Shown: piece after piece, positions 11,051-22,025 of the stretch
How positions within the stretch are numbered: the first letter of the stretch is position 1
How the letters are laid out: the number at the start of each line of letters is the position of its first letter
Source of the DNA: Glossina fuscipes
Taxonomy: Eukaryota > Arthropoda > Insecta > Diptera > Glossinidae
Length of the DNA stretch: 64,000 bases
Direction: 5' to 3'
NCBI RefSeq assembly: GCF_014805625.2
Contig: NW_023998432.1
Span: 8,085,122 to 8,149,121 of the forward strand
Notes under the pieces: generated by a model
Databases searched by the model: none
What the model was told of the DNA's origin: nothing
What the model saw: the letters and a program-made list of their open reading frames with translations, nothing else
Program-made: the position numbers and the translations under genes

Positions 11051-12240
11051 GAGGAGCCACAGCTTGGTGTCGAGGACGAGCAGCGATGCTTTGAGCGCTT
11101 CCTGCAGCAGAGTTGCCAAAGATTGCAACTTGCACAGCCATCGCCGAGCACAAGGTCGTCATGAAGGACGATCGCCCGTTCAAACTGCGACATGCCACTC
11201 GAAACCCGGCTATGCAAGTAGTAATCAACGCGCCGCGGTCAACAAGCTTATCGCAAACGGACAAATCGAGCCCGCCAAGACCCCTTACAATTCACCGATT
11301 ACCCTAGCCCCGAAAAAAAACGTTATCTGGCGTATGTGCATGGATCTTTGCCACCTCAATAGCAAGTCGATAACTGATGCATACCCGTTACCAAAAGTTC
11401 AAGCCATTCTGGACAGACTGCGCAAAGCCCGATATACCAGTAGCCTAGACCTCAGAGACGGCTATTTGCAAATCCCACGCGAAGCCAGGAGCAGAGCTTT
11501 CACAGCATTCACGGCGCAAGGGCGTGGAACGTAATACCATTCAGCTTTCACTCAGCGCCTGCGACGTTTCTACGAGCCCTGGACAGCGTGATTGGCCCTG
11601 ATATGGGGCCACACGCTTTTGCGTACCTAGATGATATCATCGTTATTGGAAAGACGCTGAAGGAGCATCTAGCTAACCTGTGATAGGTATTCCGTCGCCT
11701 ACGAACCACAAACCTGCGAAAACCCGCGACATCATAAAGGTTCCCTGGCATGGTTTCATTGTACCGCTGATTTGTACCAGAATTCGCAGCCCTCTCAAAA
11801 CCGCTCACCGAATTACAACAGAAAGAAAGACATTGGCACTGGACGGAGATACAGCAGACGGCATTCGAAGTTCTGAAAAGCAAGCTGACCCAGAGGCCCA
11901 CTTTGGTCTGCCCCGACTTTACGAAGCCGTTCATCTTGAAGATGGGCAGCAGCGATACCGGACTGGGAGCTATTTTGACACGGCAGACCGACACCTGAAT
12001 CGTGCCGAGAGAAACTGCACGGCCTCCGAGAAGGAATTCCTGGGTATACGGAAAATTAGGCCATATCTGGAGGAGTACCATTTCCATGACGTAACCGATC
12101 ACCTATTCCTGAAGTGGCTGAACACCATCGACAACCCGACGGGCCGGTTAGCCAGGCAAACTGTAGAACTTCAGCAGTACGACTTCGAAGTCCACTATCG
12201 GCGCGGAACGAAAAGCGTCGTGGACGACGTGCTCTCTTGA
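11051..12240 (+). pseudogene. Reverse transcriptase and RNase H of the Gypsy element
   Basis: The frame at 11064-11534 carries NKLIANGQIEPAKTPYNSPI, then MDLCHLNSKSITDAYPLP and SSLDLRDGYLQI, which are RT blocks with the first catalytic aspartate. A shift near 11534 moves into the frame holding FAYLDDIIVIG at 11618-11650, the catalytic YxDD box (11624-11635). RNase H is damaged in its first part; the last part, ending at 12240, reads NCTASEKEFLGIRKIRPYLE then RRGTKSVVDDVLS, the usual end of RNase H (normally NxVADALS). At least three frame changes exclude function. Confidence 0.85.
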
Positions 12241-13560
12241 CACCCCCCGAGAAGCTCATCCGCGCGGTGACACACGCCTACCCAGCGGTAACCAGCCGGT
12301 GGCTAACCAACAGGCTGCAAGACGTCCAGATGGAACCGTGGAAGTTTCCCGGTTTGGTTATCAACGGCGGACGGTTATACCGCCACTTTCCACAGAGTAG
12401 TCTGGAAGAGGGAAAAGCAGCATGGAAATTATGCGTGTCAACACCCGTGAGATCCGAGATCTTGCAGGAGAACAATGACGAACCCACAGCAAGAACCTCG
12501 GCATACCTAAGGCGACACGACGAGTTTGCAGGAAATACTATTGGCCTGGAATGCACTGAGATATCTCCCGGTAAGTGCAAAAATTCCGGAACTGCCAACA
12601 ATTCAAACCGGTCTAGCAGAAGCCGGCTGGAGAAATGTTAACGACCCTGCCGGAAGAGCCGTGGTCGGCAGTCTGCGCCGACTTCGTGGGACCTCTGTCA
12701 CAGATAAAGGTGGGTCACACGATGCTCCTGGTGGTTGTGGACCAGTTCTCCAAATGCGAGGAATTAATCTCGCCCAAACAGGCCACCACAGCCGCAGTGA
12801 TATATGCGTACCGAGAGCGCATTTTCAGCAAGTTCGGCACGCCACCAGAAATCGTCCCCGATAACGGGATGCAGTTTAAAAGTAAGCACTTCCAGAGCTA
12901 TCTCCAACGAATCGGAGTCAAGCACCGGCTCCCCGCACCGTACACTCCACCGGAAAACCCTACCGAGAGAGTCAACCAAACCCTCAAAACGGCCACCGCG
13001 CAACACTGCGAACACGAAAACGCCGCATGACACTAATGTCTGCCGGAAATCACCCTGGCCATGAAAACAGCGATCTCAGACTCTACCAGCTGCTCCACTG
13101 GCACACGCCTTCTATGACCAAGGGTCACGGGCGTTCTAACTCAGCCTCAGTCACCGCGGCAAAGAGCCCAGAACCTGAAGGAAGTCATCCACACTGTGCG
13201 TCACAACCTCGAGCTTTCTTCATTCGACCAACGAGGGTACTTGAACCCCCATCGCCGTCCCTGCAACCTCAGGTTGGGTACCTAGTGCTGGTTTGTCATC
13301 ACCCTCTTTCAAAAGCGGCCAATCAGTTTGCCGCTAAGTTGGCGCCGTGATTCCAAGGGCCGCTTACCGTGGTCCGATTCGAATCTCCAAACATCATCCA
13401 AATCGAGGACACCTCGACGCGGTTGCTGAAGCGCATCCATTTGCAAGACGCTAAACCCGTCGCAGAACCCGAGTCCACTCGTCCCGAGCGGAAGGGGCGG
13501 CCAGGCCGAATACTAAGACACCGCCTACCTACTTCAACAATCACAGCCACTACAACGAAT
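12241..13560 (+). pseudogene. Integrase of the Gypsy element
   Basis: The DDE core lies mostly in one frame, 12635-13030: WSAVCADFVGPL carries the first aspartate, FGTPPEIVPDNGMQFKS the second, and ENPTERVNQTLK the glutamate. The N-terminal HHCC zinc region (about 12430-12630) is frame-broken. After a stop at about 13030 another frame, to 13560, carries QGPLTVVRFESPNIIQIED and a KRIHLQDAKP block, which fits the GPY/F module at the end of Gypsy integrases. The stop and frame changes mean no intact enzyme. Confidence 0.85.
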
Positions 13561-14270
13561 TGAACAACATCCGCAACAAACGCTAACCTAGCAGAGTAAC
13601 AATCGCATCAACGGCGGCACAAGCACCTCAACGACAGCTGTTACATACACAACATCAACAACAGACGCCAACCGATCAGCGCGTCGATTGTAACAATGGC
13701 GTCACAGCAGGAGCAGCAACATTTACACCAACAACACCAACCACGACAACTATCATAACCACAACATCATTAGCGTTAACCTCAACCACTACCACAACAC
13801 TACGTCCATAATTACCAAGATAAAGCAAATCGCATCTGCACTGACGAGACCCCAGTACCAATATCGAGACAACACCCACCTACAAGTAATCGCAGCAACT
13901 ACAACGAGCTAAACAACAACTACAAACGAAACATCAACGGCACAGGTGGCTCTCGCCGTTAGCACAAAATGGTTATCGAGCCCACTGCCGCAACAGACTC
14001 AACCTAAAAATTCAACGCAACAATGAAAGTCACCCATAGCCAAAGGTCTGTCAACCCATTGCGAGGCCATAGTGGTCAACGTTGACACAATCCGTACCAC
14101 CCTGGCCAATGGTCTGGCGACCCAATGCTGGAAAGCCAAACGTACACGAGAGCTGACGGGGGCTGCTCTGCTCAGGTAACAGGCTCTGCGTCATCACCAA
14201 CAATAGCTAACTGGCCAACACCAGAGAGGGGTATCGCCAGTTACTTCTTCTCCCCGAAGAACGGAGGATC
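13561..14270 (+). other. Tail of the Gypsy element before its 3' LTR
   Basis: About 700 bases rich in ACAAC and CAACA on the plus strand. Reading frames are threonine- and asparagine-rich, with no membrane segment or other sign of an envelope protein. It could be a decayed third reading frame or a noncoding spacer. The bases just before the LTR (GAAGAACGGAGGATC) are purine-rich, as expected for the plus-strand primer. Confidence 0.5.
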
Positions 14271-14714
14271 TGTGAGGAGCCAAAGTCGTCCCTTGTTTTG
14301 GACTCACGAGTTCTCCGTCTCTGGTGAGGGAGAGAGGGTGGTAGTTTAAGTTAAAGAGAAAGTTAGAATAAGAATAGTGATAGGAATATAATAAGAATAG
14401 GATAGGAATAGAACAAGAATATGGTGAGAAATAAAATAAAAGTAGGTTTAGTCTAGGGTAGAGTAGAGTAAGTTAGAATAATTTAGAATTAGTCATCGTT
14501 TGAAAGTCTTTCTTTGGAGTCATTGTTTGATAGTCAGTGTTGAAGAGTCATGAGTCGTAACTTAGGAGTCGTGCTTTAGCGTCGTAAGAGTAATAATAAG
14601 CGTGGGATATAAAAACCGAACAATAAAGGTCCCTGTAAAAAATAAATGTTCTTGTGTTTTCCTGAGCCGCTGCGCTGCCCCAGCCCGAAAAAAAGGGCCG
14701 GAAAGCCCCTCACA
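14271..14714 (+). repeat. 3' LTR of the Gypsy element
   Basis: Begins TGTGAGGAGCCAAAG and ends GCCCCTCACA, followed by ATAT. It matches the 5' LTR throughout, including the block ending CTTAGGAGTCGTGCTTTAGC and the AATAAAGGTCCCTG signal. The visible substitutions between the LTRs, together with the broken frames, say the insertion is not recent. Confidence 0.92.
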
Positions 14715-14934
14715 ATATATGATTTGTCGAGAAAAGTAGAAATGAAAATAACTAGTTCTTAATCGAAAATCTTGCATATTTTCCTATTCACATACACTTA
14801 AAATTTCGTAGATAAGAAAGCTGTACATACATATATGTTAATAAGTATATGTGTGTCAAATACTTGGTAATGAAAGCTTCGGTTTTTATATTTTAGCATT
14901 AACTAGAATGCTGTCTACATTTCCTTTTCGTCTG

Positions 14935-15905
14935 TAGGAGTTACACTGGGATCGTCAGGATCTCTTCTGTTATTTTTGGTTTGTTCTTCCGCATTTTCAA
15001 GCCAGGTTTGTTTTAGCGCGATCTTGTTATTGTGCGATAGCGTTAGACTCTCGAATCGGCAGATTGTACTTGCGATTTTCCTGCTAATATATGACTAGGT
15101 ACCCCATAACATTTTTACTTTTTCGGCGTATGTTGTAATGATATTCCTTATTTTGTTGATAACTTCCATCTCGAAGTCAAAGGATTCTGTATACCTCTTA
15201 ATACAGACAAACTGTCAGTAACAATGACGGTTTTGAGTTTGCCTTTATGGGAAAGCTTGGCAGCGTGCAGGATAGCTCTGGCTTGGGTTGTGAAAGTTGA
15301 AATACTTTCGTGAAATATGCGATTGAGAAGAACCTGTCCTGAAGCATCTACGACGGCACAAATAGGTGGCAGTCTGGAAGATTTCGACCCGTCTGTGTAT
15401 AAAAGATTCCAACCAGTACTCTGCAATACTTGGGTTTTTTCAGCTGTTAGATCCCTGAAGACGTAATTTGGAGTATCTTCTTCTTTGTGCATTAACAGCG
15501 AAATGTCAAAAGAGGCGTCTTTCAAAATCCAGGGAGGTTTAACACCAAAATAGCGGGAATAATAATCTTTCTCACGTCTTCACCGAGAATAGATTTGTTT
15601 GATATAAGAAGCTCGGGGACTATTTTAGCTTTTAATTCATAAAGTCTATTTTCTAAAGCTAGGAGACCAGTTTCAATTATAAAACTATTTATGGGCGTCG
15701 TCCGAAAAGCATAAGAATTTGCTCTGAGGCCTTGCTGATAGATCGGTGTGAGATTGTTGATATTAGATTTGCAGCTATGGTCATAAATTATCAAAGCATA
15801 GTCAATCTTGCTTAAAACAAGAATTCTGGTAAGATAAGCAATAGTGTTAATGTGCGCATAGCCTTTCGAAGCAACGTACTGTATGAAATTCACCCTTGTT
15901 CAAAT
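14935..15905 (-). pseudogene. LINE fragment: RT tail plus RNase H
   Basis: Minus-strand frame 15522-15893 reads like the region after the catalytic part of a LINE reverse transcriptase (SKIDYALIIYDHSCKSNINN, then LALENRLYELK). A frameshift near 15525 leads into 15148-15525, which carries NLLYTDGSKSSRLPPICAVV and IVTDSLSVLRGI, the first and later acidic blocks of RNase H. The reading continues, with a stop, past VKMLWGT down to about 14939. A LINE with RNase H at its C-terminus belongs to the I/R1/LOA side of the family. It is 5'-truncated and dead. Confidence 0.8.
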
Positions 15906-16012
15906 AGAATTTTTTAACCGAAGACAGTCTGCTTTCCAACAATATTTGTTGGAAAACGTGAGCCCGCAAGTATGGAGCGTCTGCACGATTAGTACTGGTT
16001 AGTCAATTATAT

Positions 16013-16110
16013 TGTAGTGTGATCGCATATCATTATTTGTATCCACTTTGACGTGTGACAGCATTATGCAAATTCAGCATATTTCTTTTGCTAAAAGAAA
16101 AATAAAAATT
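16013..16110 (+). mobile_element. LTR fragment of the 38-43 kb Gypsy family
   Basis: The sequence TGTAGTGTGATCGCATA followed by TCCACTTTGACGTGTGACA and TTCAGCATA matches, in order, the start of the LTR seen on the minus strand at 43497 and 38774. It is a third, older and inverted trace of that family, cut off after about 100 bases. The base composition becomes ordinary AT-rich by 16110. Confidence 0.7.
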
Positions 16111-16349
16111 ATCTAATACTTTACCTTCATTTCAAAATGCAATACGAAGCCAGGCGCCATTCGGGCGAAAACTGGTAGCTTGTTCGTATATACGGTTCCA
16201 AATACGGATATTTCTATTTATAAGAAACATATTGCCCTCAGTTGCAATGTGGCCGGAAAGTCTAAACTTGCTGATGTAGTTATAGCATTGGAGGGCTTCG
16301 ATTTGCCATATCTGATAAAACTATTATATGTTTTATCGAATTATATGAC

Positions 16350-16362
16350 CGTAATTTACTTC
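16350..16362. repeat. Target duplication, left copy of the I-like LINE
   Basis: CGTAATTTACTTC, identical to 22013-22025. The two copies bracket exactly the poly(A) end (seen here as poly-T) and the 5' end of the minus-strand LINE. Confidence 0.9.
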
Positions 16363-16383
16363 TTTTTTTTTTCTTTTTTTTTT
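16363..16383 (-). other. A-rich 3' tail of the I-like LINE
   Basis: On the plus strand this is two T-runs of about ten bases separated by a C. It directly follows the target duplication, as expected for target-primed reverse transcription. Confidence 0.85.
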
Positions 16384-16684
16384 GGTATGTTGAACAGAGA
16401 TGGACTAAGCCAATAGATTTGTGGCTTATATGTCCAAATAATAAATTGTTGTAATTTTTAGTCACGATTATGTATAAAAGGTAACAAAAAAAAAAAGAGA
16501 GCGGCCGTAATAACTGGAGTGAGCATGTTAAATGTAATTGTGTGTGTGTGTGTGTGTAAGTGTGCTTGTTGAGTTCTTGAAAGTCAGACAGTGTTGCAAA
16601 CTTTGGCTGAAAACGAAAAGGAATGTTATCGTAATTGAAAATGATTGAACGCAAAAAAAGGAAAGAGGAGGATAAAGAAAAATT

Positions 16685-19600
16685 CTAAAAGGATAAATTG
16701 GCTTTTCTAATAAAGCAAGTTAGTTCTCCGAGATGACATACATTTTTTGCTGCAAAGAGATCGAGGAGACAGCCATATAACTTGAAGAAGCTAAAGGAAT
16801 CTCTAATGCCATCAAGCCTGTGACATCTGAAGATTAGATGCTCAGCAGACTCAACAACATTGCAAACTTCACAAACATCACATGGTATAGCGCGAATCAT
16901 TTTTAAATAAACTTTGTCATAAGTGTGACCACTAATGAGTCTATAAAGAATTTTGATTTCCCAGGAATTAAAAGAAGATACAGAGAAGGGTTTGAATTGA
17001 AATGTGGGATTTAATTTATAGAACAGACGATTGGATTTAACGCGCGCGATCTCTTTAAATTCGTCGTTTAGCTGTTGAAGGATGTGGTTGCGAATTGCCC
17101 GAATTGCTTCATTGGGAGTATATTTGATGGACAAAATTGTCCCATCAACACGAGCTCTCCCTGCATGAAAGTCGGCTTTTACATTTAAAAAAAAGCCGCA
17201 GTGGCCAGGTACCCAAACGAGGTGACAGTCATCCATTTGAGATTCGTGCAACGTCTTGTGAATGTCAAACACATATTGATTTTCTGCATCTCTTTTATTT
17301 ATTAGAAGTAGAGCAGACCTGCTGTCGGAAAAAATAACAAAACGTCTGATACCATCGGAAATAGCAACCATGATAGCATGTCGAATGACGAGCAACTCAA
17401 TAAAGGTAGAGAAAAATTCCTCTTCCACTTTGACTCGAAGTATTGTTTCAGATAGATGTTTCACGACCGAGAAGCCAGATACATTATGTCCGACGGAACC
17501 GTCAGTGGCATATATATCATATCCGTTGTTGTAATAAAAAAGGAGCTTTTCTTGGCATAACAACCTTATACAAGAGAAGTTGACATTTTGTTTTGAGGTA
17601 GAGATTGGTTCGAGAATGTTCATGAAGACTTTGCATTTGCTGGTAATGAAATTCAAGGGGGGAATTGAATCTAACTTATCAAAAATATGACGAAGTTTTT
17701 GATAGCAAAAAGTATAGCTGCAAGTGACAGTGTCACTGAGAGATATAATTTCCTGAAAAAAGTAAGGATTTATCATCTTGACTTTAATTAACTCCTTGGC
17801 CGTGCAAAAAAGGGCTCTTTCGGAAACCGGCCATTCACCAGATATGACATTGAGAATATGTTGAGGAGTTGAGGGGGTCAATCCAGTACAACGCTTCAAC
17901 ATTCGGTTTTCAAATGCTTGTATACGTTTTTCAATATATTTTGGGAAATTGCAACATGTGGAATGTCCAAATTCAATTTTGGACCTGACTAGAGATTTGT
18001 AAACGGTCAAAGCATTTTTGGGAGGCAAGCCTGCCTGATTGTTTGTCATGAGTTTGATGATGTTGCATCCAGACTGACAATCTTTGAATGCCTTTTCATA
18101 GTGCCGACGAAAGGTTAAGCTGTCATTTAAAATTCTCCCAAGAAATCGAGTAGATTTTACCTGATTAACTTGGGTACCTTTGATGAGAAGTCTAATTTCA
18201 CGTTTAGAACCTTTGGCAAAATAAATGGTGTTTGTCTTGTTGGGGTTAAAATATAAATTAAGATCAGTGCATGCATCGAAAAACAAGTTCGCTTTTATCG
18301 AGAGGTTATTGACAGCTGCTGGAAAAGATGAGTCCGCAGATACGATTAGAAAATCGTCTGCGTATTGAAAAATGTGAGTTTTGTCATCTTGAAGATCATG
18401 TAAAGAAGCTGCGTACAAATTGAAGAGTATGGGGCTTAAACAACTGCTTTGTGGGATACCACCACATATTTCAACTTTTTCGGTACCCATCACCAAAACA
18501 CGCTTGGATAAAAAATTCAGTATCCACAGCCTCATTTGAAGAGGAATCGAAAAGTTTAGGAGAATTCTGCCAAGCTTAATCAAGTTGACACAGTCATAGG
18601 CTTTGCTGATGTCAAGGGAGAGCATGACAACCGTTTTCCCTGCTTTTTTTAAGCTGGCTATGAGAAAACACAGTTCATTAACGCACATATTCGTAGATTT
18701 GCGTTTTTGATAGGAGTAAGACCGAGTTGGAATAATGTTCTTAGTTTTCAGGAAAGCTGTTAGTCTCTCCTTAACCATGAGGTTGATGGTCTTTATGAAT
18801 ACAGATATTAGTGAAATTGGTCTGAAGTTACTTAAGTCATTTAAGTCTTTACCTGGCTTGGGAATGGGAACTATTTTGATGCAACGCAAATCAGAGGGTA
18901 TACAGTTGGTGGACCAGCAGTTGTTAATTGCATGCAAAAGCATGCTGACGCTTCCTCCAGACAGTGCTGTGAGCATGTCATACTTGACTCCATCACAACC
19001 TGCAGCAGTAGCTCTCTTTCTGGAATGTAAGACATACATTAGCTCATGTAATGAAAAGGGTGTGTTACTGATACTACTAAAAGGAATTGAAGGCATTGTA
19101 ATAGGATTAACAATTGGAATGTAGCTCTTGAGCATATCTAAGTATTTTTTATTATCACGGTCATTCCATACAGCACATCCACTTAATTTTCGACTAGAAT
19201 GTCGATGTCCATTGATATAATTCCAAAAGGGACGTGGATTGCCGTTACCACATAACTCTTTAATAGCGATGGCTCTATGTGCCCTTTTCGCCTTTCTAAC
19301 TGCAGACCTCCATTCTTTCAGTATTTTCATATATTCAATGTAGTTGGCTGGATTGGCATATTTGCTCATTTTTTTTCTTGCAGCTTGGTGTTTGCGGAAA
19401 AGTGTTGACAGGGAAGGATTCCACCAAGGTTTAGGTGAGAAGGACTCAATGTCAGGGAAGTTGGTTCTAGCAGACATGATCACAGACTGAAAGGCACTTT
19501 GAATTGATGATAAATCAGAAGGAAGATCAACTTTAGACAGACGGTCCATAAGGAAGTTGCGTGAAATGAAATTTTCTATTTTCTTGACGGAATTGTTACA

Positions 19601-20260
19601 ACTGTGGAATATAATGGGGGAGTGCTGACTTTTGCCAATGGAAATATTGGACGTGTTCCAGTTGAAAGATAAAATAGTTGAGTTCGAGAAAGTTAGATCC
19701 AAGTCACTGCTCGCCGTGCGACCGCTCCGGTTACAGTCAAAGGTAGTTTTGCCGTTATTTAAGACACTGAAACTGCTGGAATTGATGGCATTTACAAGGA
19801 TTTTGCCTTTGTTGGTAGAGACTTGATCGCCATACAGGCAGTGTCTTGCATTGAAATCTCCAGCTAGAATCACATTTTGTCAACCGTCAAGAAAGCATAA
19901 TCTCTGAATCTCATCACGAAAGGTTTGCACATCGAGACTGGGTGGGAAGTAGCATGAGGCTATGAAAAGATTCGGTTTCAGGTTGATGGGTTTGATGATG
20001 ATTATGTCAACGGCAGAGTTATAGGGAATACGTCTGAAATTGACACCTTTCTTAACTAATATAGTAACACCATCATAGCCATCATTTCGGCATTTGGTGG
20101 CTGAGGCATAATTCGAAACTTTAACTTCGAAACAATTTCCATCTTTTAGAAAAACTTCACTTAAGATACAAAAATCAATCTTCTTTGAGTTTAAGTAAAA
20201 ATCTAGAAAAGATAGGTTACGTCGGACACTTTGAATATTATATTGTAAAAAGGATATCAT
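16685..20260 (-). pseudogene. ORF2 of the I-like LINE: endonuclease, RT, RNase H
   Basis: From ATG at 20260 the frame runs 1,191 codons to a stop at 16685, interrupted by a single in-frame TGA at 19880-19882 (codon 127). The endonuclease begins MISFLQYNIQSVRRNLSFLD and has ILSEVF (catalytic Glu region) before the stop and LAGDFNARH after it. The RT has SNFRPISLISVFIKT, VMLSLDISKAYDCV and the FQYADDFLIV catalytic box (YADD at 18353-18364). RNase H has YATDGSVG, FIELLVIRHA, FSDSRSAL and WVPGHCGF, and a C-terminal cysteine/histidine segment has CDVCEVCN followed by HLIFRCH. Only the single stop prevents full translation; whether it is a real change or a sequencing error cannot be told here. Confidence 0.92.
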
Positions 20261-21673
20261 GTTGAAACTTGAGAAAGAACCCCGGCGGATTTCCTCGCAG
20301 TACTGGATGCTCGAACGGGGCAAGAAATAGCACAGATAGACATTTTTTCTTCAAATTCTTTAATAAGATTGTGAGGGATCATCGGACGGATACTTTCTTG
20401 AATCGCGAGAATTAATCTTTCAAGTTCTGAAGACCGCAAATAGTTGTTTGAAATTTTCGGTCCAAGAAGGCTTGTTCCAGACGACTTGGGGGGTGTATTG
20501 GGAGAAGGCTTGGTGGGTGAATTGATAAGAGATTTGCAGGGAACCAATTTCCTTTTGACGACAGCATTGTATTTATTTTTGGTTAAGATTTTGTTGGCAT
20601 TTTGATTATCATCCTTGGTCGAAATTGCAGACGTGTTCCCCAGTGAAGGGAAATTGCCGTCATAAGTGCTGTCATCGAGACATTCGAAATAATTTTCGGA
20701 AAAATTCTCTTTGACCTCTTTATACGAAAGATTTTTGATCGCAATTATCCTGTTGATGTTTAATTCAATTTCCCTATTAGGGCAACACTTATTGAGAGCG
20801 TTGTGCTCACCTGAGCCACAGGACAAGCACTTCATCGCCTCACAATTTACACACTTCGGAGACTTTCCACAGTTAAGGCACCTGCTCTCTTTAGCTTTGC
20901 AGAATTTATATACGTGACCGTATCTGCCACACTTAAAGCACTGCTTTAAAGTCGGTACAAAGTATTCGACCGGCAGATTACAATAGTTAAATTTTATTGC
21001 CTTAGGGAGGGCTCTCCCTTTGAAGCCAACTTTGATGCTTGTTGTGGGAATCCACTCGTCTTTGTTGTTGGGATTTCTTCTTTGGAAACGGACAGCGGAC
21101 TTAATCGGAATATCGGATACGGCGTTTTTAATTATGTCATCGACACTGGGTGCATGGGATGTTTCGAATAAACCCAAATCTCTCAGTGAATGACCTCGGT
21201 ATGTACGCTTTTAAATTCTTTTTATTAAATTCGTTATTCATAACAAAATTGTTGGCATTGGCAGCGGAGCTGAAAAGTAGTTTGGCTCTACCCCTGCTAA
21301 CAACTTTTAATTCTTTTAAGCAATCCTTCAAGAAATCCTTCAAGTAATCATAGAAATAGAGATTGGAGTTAATATTGATGTGATTTCCTTCTGCGTCCGC
21401 GCACGTTTCGACAAAAACGACAAAATTGCAGTTTGAAAGGCAATCGTACAAATTAGTTTCGAGATTTGGGGCGGCTGTGGCACCCAAATCAGAGGGCTTG
21501 TCGGTAGCCTGTTTACAAGGCGGAATTAAAACGTTTGCGTTAGCCTCTCCCTTATCAGATAAAAGAATATTATTCTCACCTATTTTCGATCTCTTGGTGT
21601 GCCCAGTGGCGTTCATGTAAAAATTTTCAAAACAGTCTCTATTTGTAGTTATAGGATCAGACCCAGTCTCCAT
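20257..21673 (-). pseudogene. ORF1 (gag-like) of the I-like LINE
   Basis: The first plausible ATG is at 21673 (METGSDP); the frame can be extended upstream only through a GTG at 21709. The N-terminal half stays open to about 21140, where a one-base frameshift moves it into the frame that ends at 20257. The second half carries zinc-knuckle motifs: CFKCGRYGHVYKFC, then CLNCGK with CVNCEAMKC, then CLSCGSGEHNALNKCC, as in I-element ORF1 proteins, which bind their own RNA. A lysine-rich and proline-rich region follows (SPTKPSPNTPPKSSG). Its TGA stop overlaps the ORF2 ATG. Apart from the frameshift it looks well preserved. Confidence 0.88.
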
Positions 21674-22012
21674 AGGGAGCCGGGCTGATGTTGTTTTGGT
21701 TGTTATCACAGGGAACGCAAAAAGAAAAAATCACAAAGAAAAAACAAAAAATAATAATTGAATATATATATGTATTGCTTCTTAATTTTTCTCTCACGAG
21801 AGATTCCTCCTCCTTCCCTCCTTTTCCTTCTTTAAAATTGTTCTCTTTGGTTATTTTATTACTTTATTAAACCTCTTTTCCTTTTCAAATATTTAAAATC
21901 TCTTTCTTTTTTTTTTTCCTTTTTTTTCACTAACACCGGTAAACACAAAAATTATCCAGCTGCCGTTTGCGGAGATGACGTGTTGTGTCAAGTGTGAATA
22001 AAAAGAGAATGT

Positions 22013-22025
22013 CGTAATTTACTTC
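22013..22025. repeat. Target duplication, right copy of the I-like LINE
   Basis: CGTAATTTACTTC, identical to 16350-16362. It marks the 5' end of the minus-strand LINE at 22012. Confidence 0.9.

Larger units (their letters stand above)
6395..14714 (+). mobile_element. Gypsy-type LTR retrotransposon, complete but decayed
   Basis: Two LTRs of 443 and 444 bases bound an 8,320-base element, with ATAT directly outside both ends (6391-6394 and 14715-14718). Order inside: primer-binding site, long A-rich leader, gag, an unclear protease region, reverse transcriptase, RNase H, integrase, and a short unidentified tail. This pol order defines the Gypsy (Metaviridae) group. Reading frames are broken many times by stops and indels, so it cannot make its proteins. 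The coding part (about 8.9-13.6 kb) is clearly GC-richer than its surroundings. The 'GPDMGPHAFAYLDD' and 'HTMLLVVVDQFSK' stretches recall the Osvaldo/Ulysses lineage of flies; that subfamily call is inference. Confidence 0.9.
16363..22012 (-). mobile_element. I-like LINE, full length and nearly intact
   Basis: A 5,650-base minus-strand non-LTR retrotransposon bounded by a perfect 13-base target duplication. From its 5' end: a 300-base leader (22012-21710), ORF1 with zinc knuckles, ORF2 with endonuclease, reverse transcriptase and RNase H, a 300-base 3' untranslated region (16684-16384), and an A-rich tail broken by single Gs (16383-16363). ORF2 order with a C-terminal RNase H, plus an ORF1 with CCHC knuckles, fits the I clade. 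Only one frameshift in ORF1 and one stop in ORF2 were found. It lies within an older CR1-like LINE, so it inserted later. Confidence 0.92.

Noticed and set aside
9100..13550. Many minus-strand and alternative-frame ORFs in the GC-rich part
   Set aside because: They lie opposite gag-pol motifs of the plus-strand element and show no motifs of their own.
13676..13879. Valine-rich minus-strand frame resembling a membrane protein
   Set aside because: It is the shadow of ACAAC-type low-complexity sequence in the element tail.
13561..14270. An envelope gene in the 8.3 kb Gypsy element
   Set aside because: No signal peptide, membrane segment or cleavage-site pattern was visible in any frame.
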